Below are positions 6,475 to 13,061 of a DNA stretch of 24,664 bases, in pieces; position 1 is the stretch's first letter, and every line of letters starts with the position of its first letter. Below the pieces are notes generated by a model, which did not search any database, was not told where the DNA came from, and saw only the letters and a list, made by a program, of their open reading frames with translations. This DNA is from a virus. The stretch lies in IMG/VR virus record IMGVR_UViG_3300022756_000010, positions 1 through 24,664 of that record; one strand, 5' to 3'. The translations under genes were made by a program, and so were the position numbers.

Positions 6475-6504
6475 GGGGTGCAGGGTGGGAGCGCTGGGCG
6501 TGAC

Positions 6505-6585
6505 TCAGCGCACGAGGACGGCGACGGCCAACAGCACGAGGCCGAGCGCCAGGGTCACCAGACGGTGCACGGTGCGCGGGGTCAT
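6505..6585 (-). CDS. Membrane micropeptide (26 aa)
   Basis: ATG 6585 overlaps the upstream stop as ATGA and the frame ends at TGA 6505. The product begins MTPRTVHRLV and then has one hydrophobic helix (LALGLVLLAVAVLVR). A short basic N-terminus followed by a single helix fits a small membrane peptide. The coupling and the terminator placed just after it argue that it is translated. Function unknown. Confidence 0.55.
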   Translation of the reverse strand: MTPRTVHRLVTLALGLVLLAVAVLVR

Positions 6586-6758
6586 CGAGCGCCCGCGACT
6601 GGTAGGCCGTTTTCGAGGATGTGCTCAAGCGCGTCAGCGATGCGCGCGAGCTGGTAGGCCGTCTCGTACTGCGCGGCTTGCTCCCACGTCTCGTGATCCG
6701 CGTGGCAACGGCGCAGGTCGAAGTCTTGGGGCGGGTACTGCTCACGTTTGCGGCTCAT
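6582..6758 (-). CDS. Hypothetical protein (58 aa)
   Basis: ATG 6758 overlaps the preceding stop. The protein begins MSRKREQYPPQDFDLRR and then forms a long helix (ETAYQLARIADALEHIL). No motif recognised. An upstream in-frame extension overlaps the neighbouring zinc protein and was not used. Confidence 0.65.
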   Translation of the reverse strand: MSRKREQYPPQDFDLRRCHADHETWEQAAQYETAYQLARIADALEHILENGLPVAGAR

Positions 6759-7060
6759 GCTGGCACCGATGCTGCGAACCGACGCCACCAGCCACTTGCC
6801 CCGCAGGTTGGGCAAATCGGGTTGTGAGGCAGCGAGGCCACCGTCCATTCACGGTCACAGGTCGCGCACCACCACACCTCGTTGCGCGCCCCCGCGACCT
6901 CAACGCCGAGCTTGTTGCCGTCCTCCGCGCGCCGCTCGTGCTGCGCGTGCGCCTGGGCTTGCTGGGGCGTCCGCGTCTTGTGCTTGTGACAGGGGCAGCA
7001 GCGGCCATCCTCGCCGCGCTTCCGGCACACGCACTTCGCGCCACAGATGGGGCAGCTCAT
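6755..7060 (-). CDS. Double zinc-ribbon protein (101 aa)
   Basis: ATG 7060 overlaps the preceding stop. Four Cys pairs are visible: CPIC and CVC...CCPC in the N-terminal 30 residues, and CATC (about 66-69) with CPTC (about 84-87) in the C-terminal half. This suggests two zinc ribbons joined by a Gln/His/Arg linker. Such proteins usually bind nucleic acid or partner proteins. The exact role is unknown. Confidence 0.75.
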   Translation of the reverse strand: MSCPICGAKCVCRKRGEDGRCCPCHKHKTRTPQQAQAHAQHERRAEDGNKLGVEVAGARNEVWWCATCDREWTVASLPHNPICPTCGASGWWRRFAASVPA

Positions 7061-7575
7061 ACGTCGCACCCGCAGCCAACGTGATGCTGTCCGTCGGGGT
7101 CGTGCGGGCAGGCGGCTCCCTCGTCGGCCTCACGCTTCGCGAGCGCGTCGAGCCACCGGGTCTCACTCGGGACGAGCGGCTGCACCTCGTGGTGATCCAC
7201 AGCGGCGATGTCCCCGCCCGCCATCTCGCCCTTGTCGGGCGCGAGCTGTATCACCGTCGGGTGCGTGTCCACGGTGTAGTCCTCGTCGAACTCCACCACC
7301 ACGACGTCCACTTCGGCGGGACGATCAGCGCCCACGGCCTGCACGATGCCGCCTTCGACCGTCAGCACGACGCGGTTAGGGCGCTGCGTGTTCAGCTCCT
7401 CGCACAGCGCGTCAATCTCCTGCGGGCGGGGCGCGTCGTGCGCGCCGCAGTTGGTGAGCACAGCCCAGACGTCGCCTAGCGGGCTCTTGCTCTCGGGGCC
7501 GTCGTACTCGTCTAGGGCTCGCTCGATCAATCGCAGCCCGGCGAGAATCGCGCCGGTACGTTGGGCGGGGGTCAT
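7057..7575 (-). CDS. Hypothetical acidic protein (172 aa)
   Basis: ATG 7575 overlaps the preceding stop. The N-terminus is helical (TGAILAGLRLIERALDEYD). The middle has alternating beta strands (RVVLTVEGGIVQAVG and EVDVVVVEFDEDYTVD). The C-terminus, CPHDPDGQHHVGCGCDV, carries Cys and His that could bind metal. The central strands look like a DUF found in phage early regions, but I cannot name it with confidence. Confidence 0.7.
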   Translation of the reverse strand: MTPAQRTGAILAGLRLIERALDEYDGPESKSPLGDVWAVLTNCGAHDAPRPQEIDALCEELNTQRPNRVVLTVEGGIVQAVGADRPAEVDVVVVEFDEDYTVDTHPTVIQLAPDKGEMAGGDIAAVDHHEVQPLVPSETRWLDALAKREADEGAACPHDPDGQHHVGCGCDV

Positions 7576-7949
7576 GCGGCACACTCCTCGAAGAGGTTGG
7601 GGTCATTGAGGCCGAGCTGTTCGCGTCGCGCGTTCGTCCAGTTCTCGGCGGCGTTCGGGCCGGCGAAGTCACCGACGAGCGCGGCGGCCAGGCGCTTCGA
7701 CTGACGGGCCAGCTCGGCGGTGATCTGCTTGGGCGTCATGTCCGCCACGGCCCGGGGGCCGGTGAGCGGAGAGAGTGGCGGCGCGTCGGCGTAGGCGTGC
7801 TCGCGGCGAATCTCGTCGCGCACCCAGCCCGGTTCACGTTCCCACCACGGGTTAGCGGGGCGGTGGACGTCGGGGACCACTCCGCGCGCGCTCCCGTACT
7901 GGTAATCCACGTCAGCGATGCACGCGCGGCACTTCGTCGCGCGGCTCAT
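7572..7949 (-). CDS. Hypothetical protein (125 aa)
   Basis: ATG 7949 overlaps the upstream stop. It starts MSRATKCRACIADVDYQYG, with one CxxC, then a Pro/Trp-rich linker (NPWWEREPGWVRDEIRRE) and a helical C-terminal domain. No catalytic motif evident. It belongs to the accessory operon driven from 8684. Confidence 0.65.
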   Translation of the reverse strand: MSRATKCRACIADVDYQYGSARGVVPDVHRPANPWWEREPGWVRDEIRREHAYADAPPLSPLTGPRAVADMTPKQITAELARQSKRLAAALVGDFAGPNAAENWTNARREQLGLNDPNLFEECAA

Positions 7950-8215
7950 GGCGTCACCTTCGCCAGTGCTCGCGCACCGAGACAGGCCGCACACTCGCCG
8001 CACTGTGTGACGCCACGATGACAACGAGGGTCAAGCGCCACGAATAAGCGGAGCGCCCCCAGCAGCTCCGGCGCGGCGGCGATCAGGCGCGCGTTGGCCT
8101 CGTTAAAGTCACGGACTAAGGCAACGTCGCGCCCGGTCGCTTCCGGGTAGGCTGCGAAATCGTGATTGCCCGCCGTGGGTTGGTACGTCCACGGCCCCGG
8201 AGTGTGCGCGCTCAT
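7946..8215 (-). CDS. HTPGPW-type conserved phage protein (89 aa)
   Basis: ATG 8215 overlaps the upstream stop. The N-terminus MSAHTPGPWTYQP and the later NEANARLIAAAPELLGALR are hallmarks of a widespread small phage protein family of unknown function. The C-terminus adds CHRGVTQCGECAACLG, a Cys-rich element not usual for the core family. It is found near accessory and replication genes in many phages, but its role is not known. Confidence 0.75.
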   Translation of the reverse strand: MSAHTPGPWTYQPTAGNHDFAAYPEATGRDVALVRDFNEANARLIAAAPELLGALRLFVALDPRCHRGVTQCGECAACLGARALAKVTP

Positions 8216-8619
8216 AGCCACCTCTGCCGCAGCGCGTAGCCGCCGTCGCTGTGCGCGTGCGGGGTGTAGTCGCGGTCGCCGTTCGAGTGGTCGTTACTCG
8301 GGCAGCCCTTACCGATGCACGAAAAGTTTTTGCCCCAGAGGCTGTAGGCCAGGTCGTACACGATGGCGAAGCCCATGTCCATGCCGCAGCCGCCGATCTT
8401 CACGGCCTCGCGCTTCTCGTCGAACGTGTAGCCGACGGCCTTGCAAATGAGGGAGTCGATCCAGCGGGGTGAGTCGTCGCGGATGACGTAGCACGAAATG
8501 CTCCGCGACATCCCCGAGCGGGCGACGTGCTTGACGGTGGTGTGGACCGTCGAGCCAGGTGGGAGCAGCTCGCGCAGCGTCACCCGCGCGGCTTCCTGTT
8601 CAGCCTTCGTGTATTTCAT
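8212..8619 (-). CDS. Conserved phage protein of unknown function (135 aa), first gene of operon
   Basis: ATG 8619 follows the GGAGCGTGACC motif and the promoter at 8661-8689. The sequence contains VKHVARSGMSRSISCYVI and VKIGGCGMDMGFAIVYDL, segments I recognise from a conserved phage protein of unknown function. The C-terminus (GCPSNDHSNGDRDYTPHAHS) is His-rich. It opens the leftward operon running to 6505. Confidence 0.8.
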   Translation of the reverse strand: MKYTKAEQEAARVTLRELLPPGSTVHTTVKHVARSGMSRSISCYVIRDDSPRWIDSLICKAVGYTFDEKREAVKIGGCGMDMGFAIVYDLAYSLWGKNFSCIGKGCPSNDHSNGDRDYTPHAHSDGGYALRQRWL

Positions 8620-8620
8620 C

Positions 8621-8631
8621 GGTCACGCTCC
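8621..8631 (-). promoter_or_regulatory. Conserved ribosome-binding motif GGAGCGTGACC, copy 2
   Basis: Identical 11-base motif, ending just before the ATG at 8619. Confidence 0.55.
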
Positions 8632-8643
8632 GATGAGGGGGAC

Positions 8644-8689
8644 GGTTGACCTACGCGGGCAACCTACGTGATGCGTTTCGTCGTGTCAA
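8644..8689 (-). promoter_or_regulatory. Strong promoter and operator for the 8619-6505 operon
   Basis: On the minus strand a perfect TTGACA (8684-8689) lies 17 bases from TAGGTT (8661-8666). The spacer includes CACGACGAAA (8676-8685, minus strand), overlapping the -35. Over the expected start point lies an inverted pair: GGTTG (8644-8648) and CAACC (8660-8664) on the plus strand, the left one part of GGTTGACCTA. This is a typical repressor-site position. Confidence 0.7.
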
Positions 8690-8704
8690 GGGCGGGGGAG
8701 TAGG

Positions 8705-8950
8705 TCAGCCGAGACCCTCGGGGCGCGTCTCAGCGTCGAGCCGGTGACGCGCCTGGGCCACCGCGTAGACCTGGGGGTCCGTCAACTTCGGGGAGCCGTC
8801 CCGTACCGCGCCGATGCGTTCGAGCCCCGGCCATCCCGCGCACCCCGGCCAGTGTGCCGGGGAGCGGCCGAGCAGCTTCCGCAACTTCTGGCGTGTCGCG
8901 CTGGGCGGCGGCGATGAGCGCGGCCATTTCGTCCGCACGCCCCGCAGCAT
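8705..8950 (-). CDS. Possible hypothetical protein, second frame of an overlapping pair
   Basis: The C-terminal half reads as a plausible protein (LGRSPAHWPGCAGWPGLERI, then LTDPQVYAVAQARHRLDAE). The first 20 residues from ATG 8950 look like noise. The frame overlaps the 8730-9014 frame by more than 200 bases. The true start may be internal, or the two frames may form one protein through a shift. Confidence 0.4.
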   Translation of the reverse strand: MLRGVRTKWPRSSPPPSATRQKLRKLLGRSPAHWPGCAGWPGLERIGAVRDGSPKLTDPQVYAVAQARHRLDAETRPEGLG

Positions 8951-9014
8951 GCGCCAAGCACAGGACGCCGAAAGCCGCGAGCCCCCACAGGAGCGCCACC
9001 AGCGCGGCGAGCAT
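8730..9014 (-). CDS. Small membrane protein, first frame of an overlapping pair
   Basis: ATG 9014 is followed at once by a hydrophobic helix (LAALVALLWGLAAFGVLCLA, about residues 2-21) and a helical stretch (ADEMAALIAAAQRDTPEVAE). The last third (about residues 58-94) is Arg/Gly-rich and looks like out-of-frame reading. A weak AGGGA lies upstream. Best view: an N-terminally anchored protein whose end is uncertain. Confidence 0.45.
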   Translation of the reverse strand: MLAALVALLWGLAAFGVLCLAHAAGRADEMAALIAAAQRDTPEVAEAARPLPGTLAGVRGMAGARTHRRGTGRLPEVDGPPGLRGGPGASPARR

Positions 9015-9019
9015 CACGC

Positions 9020-9265
9020 TTAGTCTTCCCTCGGCTGGGCCAGTATCCAGCGGTCGACTTCGGCCACGTCGACAACGGGGTTCGCGCGGTCGCGCGCGCT
9101 GCGATGCAGCTCGGGCACGTCGCGCACGTCCCAGCGCCGGCCATCCGCACAGCGCACCACCTCGCACGTCCCGAAGTCGAACCACCAGGGCGCCGACGAC
9201 ACCGGCTTCGCCTCGGCGGGCCGCACGCCCCGCGGCATCCCGGGCCCCTCTTGGCGGTGCGTCAC
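9020..9265 (-). CDS. Hypothetical protein (81 aa)
   Basis: GTG 9265 overlaps the stop of the upstream nuclease gene. The central part WWFDFGTCEVVRCADGRRWDVR is beta-like and aromatic. The C-terminal part (VVDVAEVDRWILAQ) is helical. No family recognised. Confidence 0.6.
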   Translation of the reverse strand: MTHRQEGPGMPRGVRPAEAKPVSSAPWWFDFGTCEVVRCADGRRWDVRDVPELHRSARDRANPVVDVAEVDRWILAQPRED

Positions 9266-9633
9266 GCGACGAGCCCGAGCTTGCGGAGGTGGTCGAGCGC
9301 CTCACGCACGCCCCCCATGACGTATGCCACACCGCGCGCCTCGCAGCGGATCTGCCACTCGACCTGTTCGGGGCGCTGCCGGCCGGCGGGCGCCTTGCTT
9401 TCGTGAAACCACGGGGCGGCGTGAATCGCCGCATGCCCCGCACGAGCGGCGCGCGCCCATTCGCTGCGGAGCGGCGGAAACACGTACAAATCCGGTATGC
9501 CTGCGGTGCCCGGCTCGCGCCGGCTGCCGCGCCGGTAGCTCTGGGCGGTGCGCGCGACGAAGCAGCCGACGCTCTCGTAGAGCTTCACGACCTGGGCCTG
9601 CACGCCCTGCCGGCCGAGCTCGAGCTGGGTCAC
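9262..9633 (-). CDS. VRR-NUC-type nuclease
   Basis: The 123-residue protein starts at GTG 9633 (GTGA overlap with the replication gene). The restriction-endonuclease-like core is visible: GIPDLYVF (Asp48), then WFHESKAP (Glu78 and Lys80, the ExK), and RPEQVEWQ with Gln90. This D...ExK...Q arrangement and the short length fit the stand-alone VRR-NUC family, which cuts branched or flapped DNA. Its position next to the replication protein suggests a role in replication or recombination intermediates. Confidence 0.8.
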   Translation of the reverse strand: MTQLELGRQGVQAQVVKLYESVGCFVARTAQSYRRGSRREPGTAGIPDLYVFPPLRSEWARAARAGHAAIHAAPWFHESKAPAGRQRPEQVEWQIRCEARGVAYVMGGVREALDHLRKLGLVA

Positions 9634-10451
9634 GGCTTCCTCGGCACGAAGCGGTCGAGGATCGAGCCGATGGCCTCGGGCGGCTTCGGGTCAGCGGGAA
9701 ACGTGCGGCGCTCGCGCGCCTTGGACTTCTCGTAGACCGCCTCTTGCGCCTGGAACAGCAACGGACGAACCCCGTGACCAGTGTTGAAAAGGCATCTCAT
9801 CGTCAGTTTCTCGCCCGGCCGCTTCTTGCCGAGCTCGCCCGCCTCGCACATCAGCCGCACGCCCTCGATGGCGTCGGCGATCTGGTAGCCTGTGAGGCGC
9901 TGCTTGCGAAGCGCGCGGATGATCTGCACGTCGCGACCGTCGCTGTAGCCCTTCGGGGCTTTGCCGTCGGGGACGTACAGGTGCAGGCGCACCAGGCCCA
10001 TGAGCTGGCCGTCTGTGAGGTCGCCTGTTCCGTTCGACCGGGCATCGCCCGGCTGCGAAGCAGCCGCACTCTCTCTCTGCCTCTTCTCTGTCTCTGTCTC
10101 TGTCTCTGGCATAGAGTTCGTATAGACTCCGTCTAGAGTGTCTAGAGTTGGACTAGACAGTTCCCCGTCGAGCACGAGAAAACCGGCCGCCACGAGGGCC
10201 TCTAAGTCCCTGTGAACACGGATAGATGGGCGCCGCAACCGCCACGCTATATCACGACTAGAGGCGACGACCGCGTTGGAGGATTCAGACGCGAGCAGCC
10301 ACATGGATACCAGCACTGACTGTGCACTGTCGGGAAGCGCCTGGTATGTCGGATCGTCGAGGATGTCGCGGTATAGTTTGATCCACACGGGCCGCTTCTT
10401 CTTGTAGTGCTGGAAGCGGTCCCAATTCTTCACCCGGAGTACGCCGCTCAC
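9630..10451 (-). CDS. Phage replication protein, replisome-organiser (DnaD/lambda O-like)
   Basis: The 273-residue product starts at GTG 10451 (GTGA overlap with the HNH gene). The N-terminal domain (about 1-100) has NWDRFQHYKKKRPVWIKLYR, SAQSVLVSMWLLA and a winged-helix pattern (ASSRDIAWRLRR...HRDLEALVAAGFL). This is typical of phage replication initiators or replisome organisers. A low-complexity linker (PETETETEKRQRES) follows, then a helical C-terminal domain (about 145-245) that would contact helicase or loader. DNA repeats inside the linker-coding region may be the origin, as in lambda O. Confidence 0.8.
   Translation of the reverse strand: MSGVLRVKNWDRFQHYKKKRPVWIKLYRDILDDPTYQALPDSAQSVLVSMWLLASESSNAVVASSRDIAWRLRRPSIRVHRDLEALVAAGFLVLDGELSSPTLDTLDGVYTNSMPETETETEKRQRESAAASQPGDARSNGTGDLTDGQLMGLVRLHLYVPDGKAPKGYSDGRDVQIIRALRKQRLTGYQIADAIEGVRLMCEAGELGKKRPGEKLTMRCLFNTGHGVRPLLFQAQEAVYEKSKARERRTFPADPKPPEAIGSILDRFVPRKP
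10068..10162. repeat. Intragenic tandem repeats, candidate replication origin
   Basis: Inside the replication gene are CT-rich repeats (10071-10108, units like GTCTCT). Next come two perfect tandem 9-mers GTCTAGAGT (10131-10139, 10140-10148), with related elements TATAGACTC and ACTAGAC nearby. The AT content is higher than in the flanks. Iteron-like repeats within an initiator gene are the lambda O pattern; origin function is inferred. Confidence 0.5.
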
Positions 10452-10858
10452 ATGTACCTGTGCGGCACGGGCAGGTGGAGCGCCTTCGCCCGCTTGAAGG
10501 CCCACTCATTCTCGCCGTACGAGGGCATGCGCTCGCCGCGCTCGTAGGCGTCGAGCAGGTTCTGCGAGTAGTCCCCCGGTGTGAGGTGAGCCGGGTTGCA
10601 GCACGCCTTGCGGACACCGCTCTCTTGGCACACCCTCCCGTGACAGGCCAGCTCGTCATCGGCGAGCGGCCGGGGCGGCACGCGGCCATCGGGGCTACCG
10701 AGCACCACGGCCAGGCGGTTGCCCCTGACCGTCTTCCCGTTGAGCCGGAAGTGGGGGTAGCCGTACTTGTTGAGCGCCGCCGTCCACGGCCAGCAGGCAT
10801 CGGGGCCGCCGGAGCGGTCCACCTTCGCCCAGAACCGCTCGGCAAGCGTGCGCTTCAC
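10448..10858 (-). CDS. HNH endonuclease
   Basis: The 136-residue protein starts at GTG 10858, coupled to the upstream stop. It has CWPWTAALNKYGYPHFRL (about 22-39), ACHGRVC (Cys72, His73) and CCNPAHLTPGDYSQN (Asn88, His91, Asn100). This is the layout of HNH_3-type nucleases often seen as free-standing homing-like enzymes in phages. The gene sits within the replication operon and keeps coupling on both sides, so it looks integrated into the operon and not a recent intrusion. Confidence 0.85.
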   Translation of the reverse strand: MKRTLAERFWAKVDRSGGPDACWPWTAALNKYGYPHFRLNGKTVRGNRLAVVLGSPDGRVPPRPLADDELACHGRVCQESGVRKACCNPAHLTPGDYSQNLLDAYERGERMPSYGENEWAFKRAKALHLPVPHRYM

Positions 10859-11331
10859 GTCGCGGCCGGGAGGAGTGCGCGGTAGCCGCCTTCGCCGGCC
10901 GCCTCGTCCATCATCGCCGAGACCTTTTTCACAGTGCCGTCCCCGGGCGACCTGACGAGCGTGTGCGCGAGGAACGCCTCGCTCATGGTCTGCATCCCGG
11001 CGCCGGCCGCGGAACACGCGGCGTCCACCCACAGCACGAGGTGGCGCCAGGCCACGCGCTCGGCCTGCTCCCATCCGTACTTGGTTAGGTGAACGTGCGC
11101 GTAGAGGGCTTTGGCCACCGCCTCGATCGACACCTCGAGCCGCACCGGCACCGAGACCTTCGAGCCCGGCGTGTCGGGCACGCGGAAGGCGACGCGCGCA
11201 ATGCGCTTCTCCCAGTCCGAGCCGAGGTTGAAGTCCGAGGCGCCGTAGCGCCGAAGGATCCGCTCAAGGTCGCGCTGAGACGCGCTCACCGCCGTCGATG
11301 TGTCGGCCGACTTCACGAATCGCTTGCTCAC
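10855..11331 (-). CDS. Conserved phage protein of unknown function (158 aa)
   Basis: GTG 11331 overlaps the preceding stop. Segments such as LERILRRYGASDF, WRHLVLWVDAACSA and MSEAFLAHTLV match my memory of a widespread conserved phage protein (RYGA...F, ...RRWRALVLAIKA..., EEFLAHIVL). It is commonly found in early operons. No catalytic residues are evident. Its function is not known. Confidence 0.75.
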   Translation of the reverse strand: MSKRFVKSADTSTAVSASQRDLERILRRYGASDFNLGSDWEKRIARVAFRVPDTPGSKVSVPVRLEVSIEAVAKALYAHVHLTKYGWEQAERVAWRHLVLWVDAACSAAGAGMQTMSEAFLAHTLVRSPGDGTVKKVSAMMDEAAGEGGYRALLPAAT

Positions 11332-11672
11332 GTTGTGGCTTTCCGGCGTCGCCGCCGTTCGATGAGGTTCAAGAGCCGTGGATCCCAGCGCACGAGGTCG
11401 TCGGCCAGCCAGCAGGTCCACGTGTTATTCAGCTCGACCTTCAACTCCTGCCGGCACTCCTCGACGAGCGTCTTCGCCGAGAGGCGCGTCGTCCCCGCCC
11501 GCAGCAGCCCGAGCGCCCGGTCCTTGATCCACACCCAGGCGCACGCGCCGTCGCGCGTCTGGCGCCATTCGAGGTAGGCCGCGTACCTGTTCTGGTCGCG
11601 CGTCGGGGTCTCGACGGCCGGGCCCGTCGGCGGCGCTGGAAGGTCGAACACGTCGGCCTGGTCAGTGTCCAC
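11328..11672 (-). CDS. Conserved phage protein, probable winged-helix-like fold (114 aa)
   Basis: GTG 11672 follows GAGGAGG nine bases upstream and overlaps the previous gene by 11 bases. The core AYLEWRQTRDGACAWVW, TTRLSAKTLVEECRQEL and NNTWTCWLADDLVRWDP resembles a small phage protein family I recognise (helical, ...S.K...E..R.E...NN......). The function of that family is not known. The C-terminus is very basic (IERRRRRKATT). Confidence 0.7.
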   Translation of the reverse strand: MDTDQADVFDLPAPPTGPAVETPTRDQNRYAAYLEWRQTRDGACAWVWIKDRALGLLRAGTTRLSAKTLVEECRQELKVELNNTWTCWLADDLVRWDPRLLNLIERRRRRKATT

Positions 11673-12192
11673 GGGCTTCGGCCTCCTCGCGACCGAGCGC
11701 CGTCGCGCACTTCGTACAGAGCAGCTCGCGGTAGACTTTGTCGTTTGGGTGGACCTCGAACTCCTGCTCGCACCGCGCGCACTTCTCGGCCGGCGCCGTC
11801 TTGGCGCCGAGCGGGGCGGGCTCCTGGTAGACGGCCTCGATCTTCATTTGCTGCTCCCCCTCCTTCGTCGGCTCGACGAGCCCGTCGCGCTTGCAGACCC
11901 AGCCCTTGAAGCCGAACTGCTCGAGGAACGTGCGCGTTTCTAAATGCCAGGCCGCGGCACTCCGGTCGCTGAACGCCTTGCGGAGCCGCCGCGCGATCCG
12001 CAGCTCTTTGCGGAAGCTCGGGGGCACACACATCGCGACGAGCGCGCCGCCGGGGAGAATCCTCCAGGCCCAGCCGCCCTTGGCGGCGTACGCCTCGTGC
12101 TTCAGCTTCTCGGCGAGCGCCGGCAGTGTACCAGCCCAACGCGCTTCTTCCGGCGCGGCGAGGAAGTCGGGGTGTGGCGTGCGCTCGGTCAT
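11662..12192 (-). CDS. Hypothetical protein with C-terminal zinc ribbon (176 aa)
   Basis: ATG 12192 overlaps the preceding stop. The N-terminal domain includes HEAYAAKGGWAWRILPGG, PSFRKELRIARRLRKAF and WHLETRTFLEQFGFKGW, a mixed alpha/beta pattern. The C-terminal CARCEQEFEVHPNDKVYREL with CTKC is a Cys4 ribbon (about residues 143-168). It may bind DNA or RNA. I cannot place it in a named family. Confidence 0.7.
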   Translation of the reverse strand: MTERTPHPDFLAAPEEARWAGTLPALAEKLKHEAYAAKGGWAWRILPGGALVAMCVPPSFRKELRIARRLRKAFSDRSAAAWHLETRTFLEQFGFKGWVCKRDGLVEPTKEGEQQMKIEAVYQEPAPLGAKTAPAEKCARCEQEFEVHPNDKVYRELLCTKCATALGREEAEARGH

Positions 12193-12407
12193 TCCGCCCC
12201 CTCGTCGTTCGGGTACTCGATCTCCTGGGCGCCGCAACTCCGCGCCATGAACACGGCGTCGGTCAGCGAGCGGTACCAGCTCCCCGACGAGAATGAGCCC
12301 ACGGGTCCGCGCCACGTGATGAGCCAGACGTGGTGGCGGCGCGGGCCTCCGCCCTTCTCAGCAGAGACGGTGAACTCGCGTTCGCGGAGCTCGGCGACGG
12401 CGGTCAT
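12189..12407 (-). CDS. Hypothetical protein (72 aa)
   Basis: ATG 12407 overlaps the preceding stop. The sequence is beta-rich (EFTVSAEKGGG, HHVWLITWRGPVG) with a helical C-terminal part (SLTDAVFMARSCGAQEI). No motif recognised. Confidence 0.65.
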   Translation of the reverse strand: MTAVAELREREFTVSAEKGGGPRRHHVWLITWRGPVGSFSSGSWYRSLTDAVFMARSCGAQEIEYPNDEGAE

Positions 12408-12934
12408 ACCGAGCCCTCCCAGCCCCACTCACGGGCGAGCGCGTACAGCTCGTCAGCCGGCCGGAACCACTCGCCGCGGATGTGGAGGTGCTCGAAGCGT
12501 CGGTGTAGAGACCTCTCCGTGACGCCGATCCCTGGGCTGCTCCCCAGCAGGCGCACCGGGTACGGGCAACTCTGCGCGATGTTGCCGAGGCGGATCTTGA
12601 CGTCGGACGTGAGACCGATCTTGATGGGTCCGGGACCGCTCGGTTCGATTACCTGAATGAGGTAGATCGAGCTGCGTGGCGTCTTGCGCCGCTTGATGGC
12701 GGCCACACGGTACCCTCGACCGATCGAGCCGTAGAGCTCTCCGACGGTTACCTCGCCGTCGTGGAGCTTTTGGAGTAGCTCGTACTGCCCGGCCTCGCGG
12801 AGATTCCGCAGCCAGTCCAGGCGGTTCTCGTACTCCTTGTGGGTCTTGGCGCCCGAGGCTCGGCGGATGTTGCCGATCCCCTTGACCCGCATCTCGATGA
12901 TGAAACTGCCCCTGCCGTTGGATCTGTAAGCCAC
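12404..12934 (-). CDS. Fusion of an integrase-like N-terminal domain with a T5orf172 (GIY-YIG-type) domain
   Basis: The product is 176 residues from GTG 12934, preceded by GGAGG. The in-frame ATG further upstream adds a Ser/Thr-rich stretch and is less likely. Residues 2-75 resemble the N-terminus of the integrase at 15601-16635: both have YRSN-x-RGS, IRRASG, an AG near residue 48, DG near 59, and a basic end. Residues about 88-170 look like T5orf172/MUG113, a branch of the GIY-YIG nuclease superfamily: IYLIQ, KIGLTSDVKIRL (Lys105, Gly107, Arg115), Glu140, LHRRF, and GEWF. The gene starts 145 bases from the attP-like core. DNA binding plus nicking is plausible; activity is inferred. Confidence 0.75.
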   Translation of the reverse strand: MAYRSNGRGSFIIEMRVKGIGNIRRASGAKTHKEYENRLDWLRNLREAGQYELLQKLHDGEVTVGELYGSIGRGYRVAAIKRRKTPRSSIYLIQVIEPSGPGPIKIGLTSDVKIRLGNIAQSCPYPVRLLGSSPGIGVTERSLHRRFEHLHIRGEWFRPADELYALAREWGWEGSV

Positions 12935-13000
12935 CAAACCTCCAAAACGTGTCGGGGTTTCCGTCGGAGAACTTTCCCCGCCTGCCTCGGTTTCCCTACT

Positions 13001-13019
13001 CGGCTGTCCGAGCAGGCGC
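13001..13019. repeat. 19-base dispersed repeat, copy 2
   Basis: Matches 5081-5099 with one mismatch. On the minus strand this copy can fold as CTCGG-ACAG-CCGAG in the leader of the 12404-12934 gene. Confidence 0.5.
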
Positions 13020-13051
13020 GACAAATAAAAAGTCGTTTCCCTCTAGCGAGT

Positions 13052-13061
13052 TAGGTCAACC
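13052..13061 (-). promoter_or_regulatory. GGTTGACCTA site next to the att core
   Basis: An exact minus-strand copy of GGTTGACCTA, also found at 8644-8653 and 19286-19295. It overlaps the stop region of the 13056 gene and lies 18 bases from the att core. It could be an operator, a -35 element (TTGACC) or an integrase arm site. Confidence 0.4.

Noticed and set aside
10071-10108. CRISPR-like or other mobile repeat array
   Set aside because: It is a simple CT-rich microsatellite without spacers, in frame within the replication gene.
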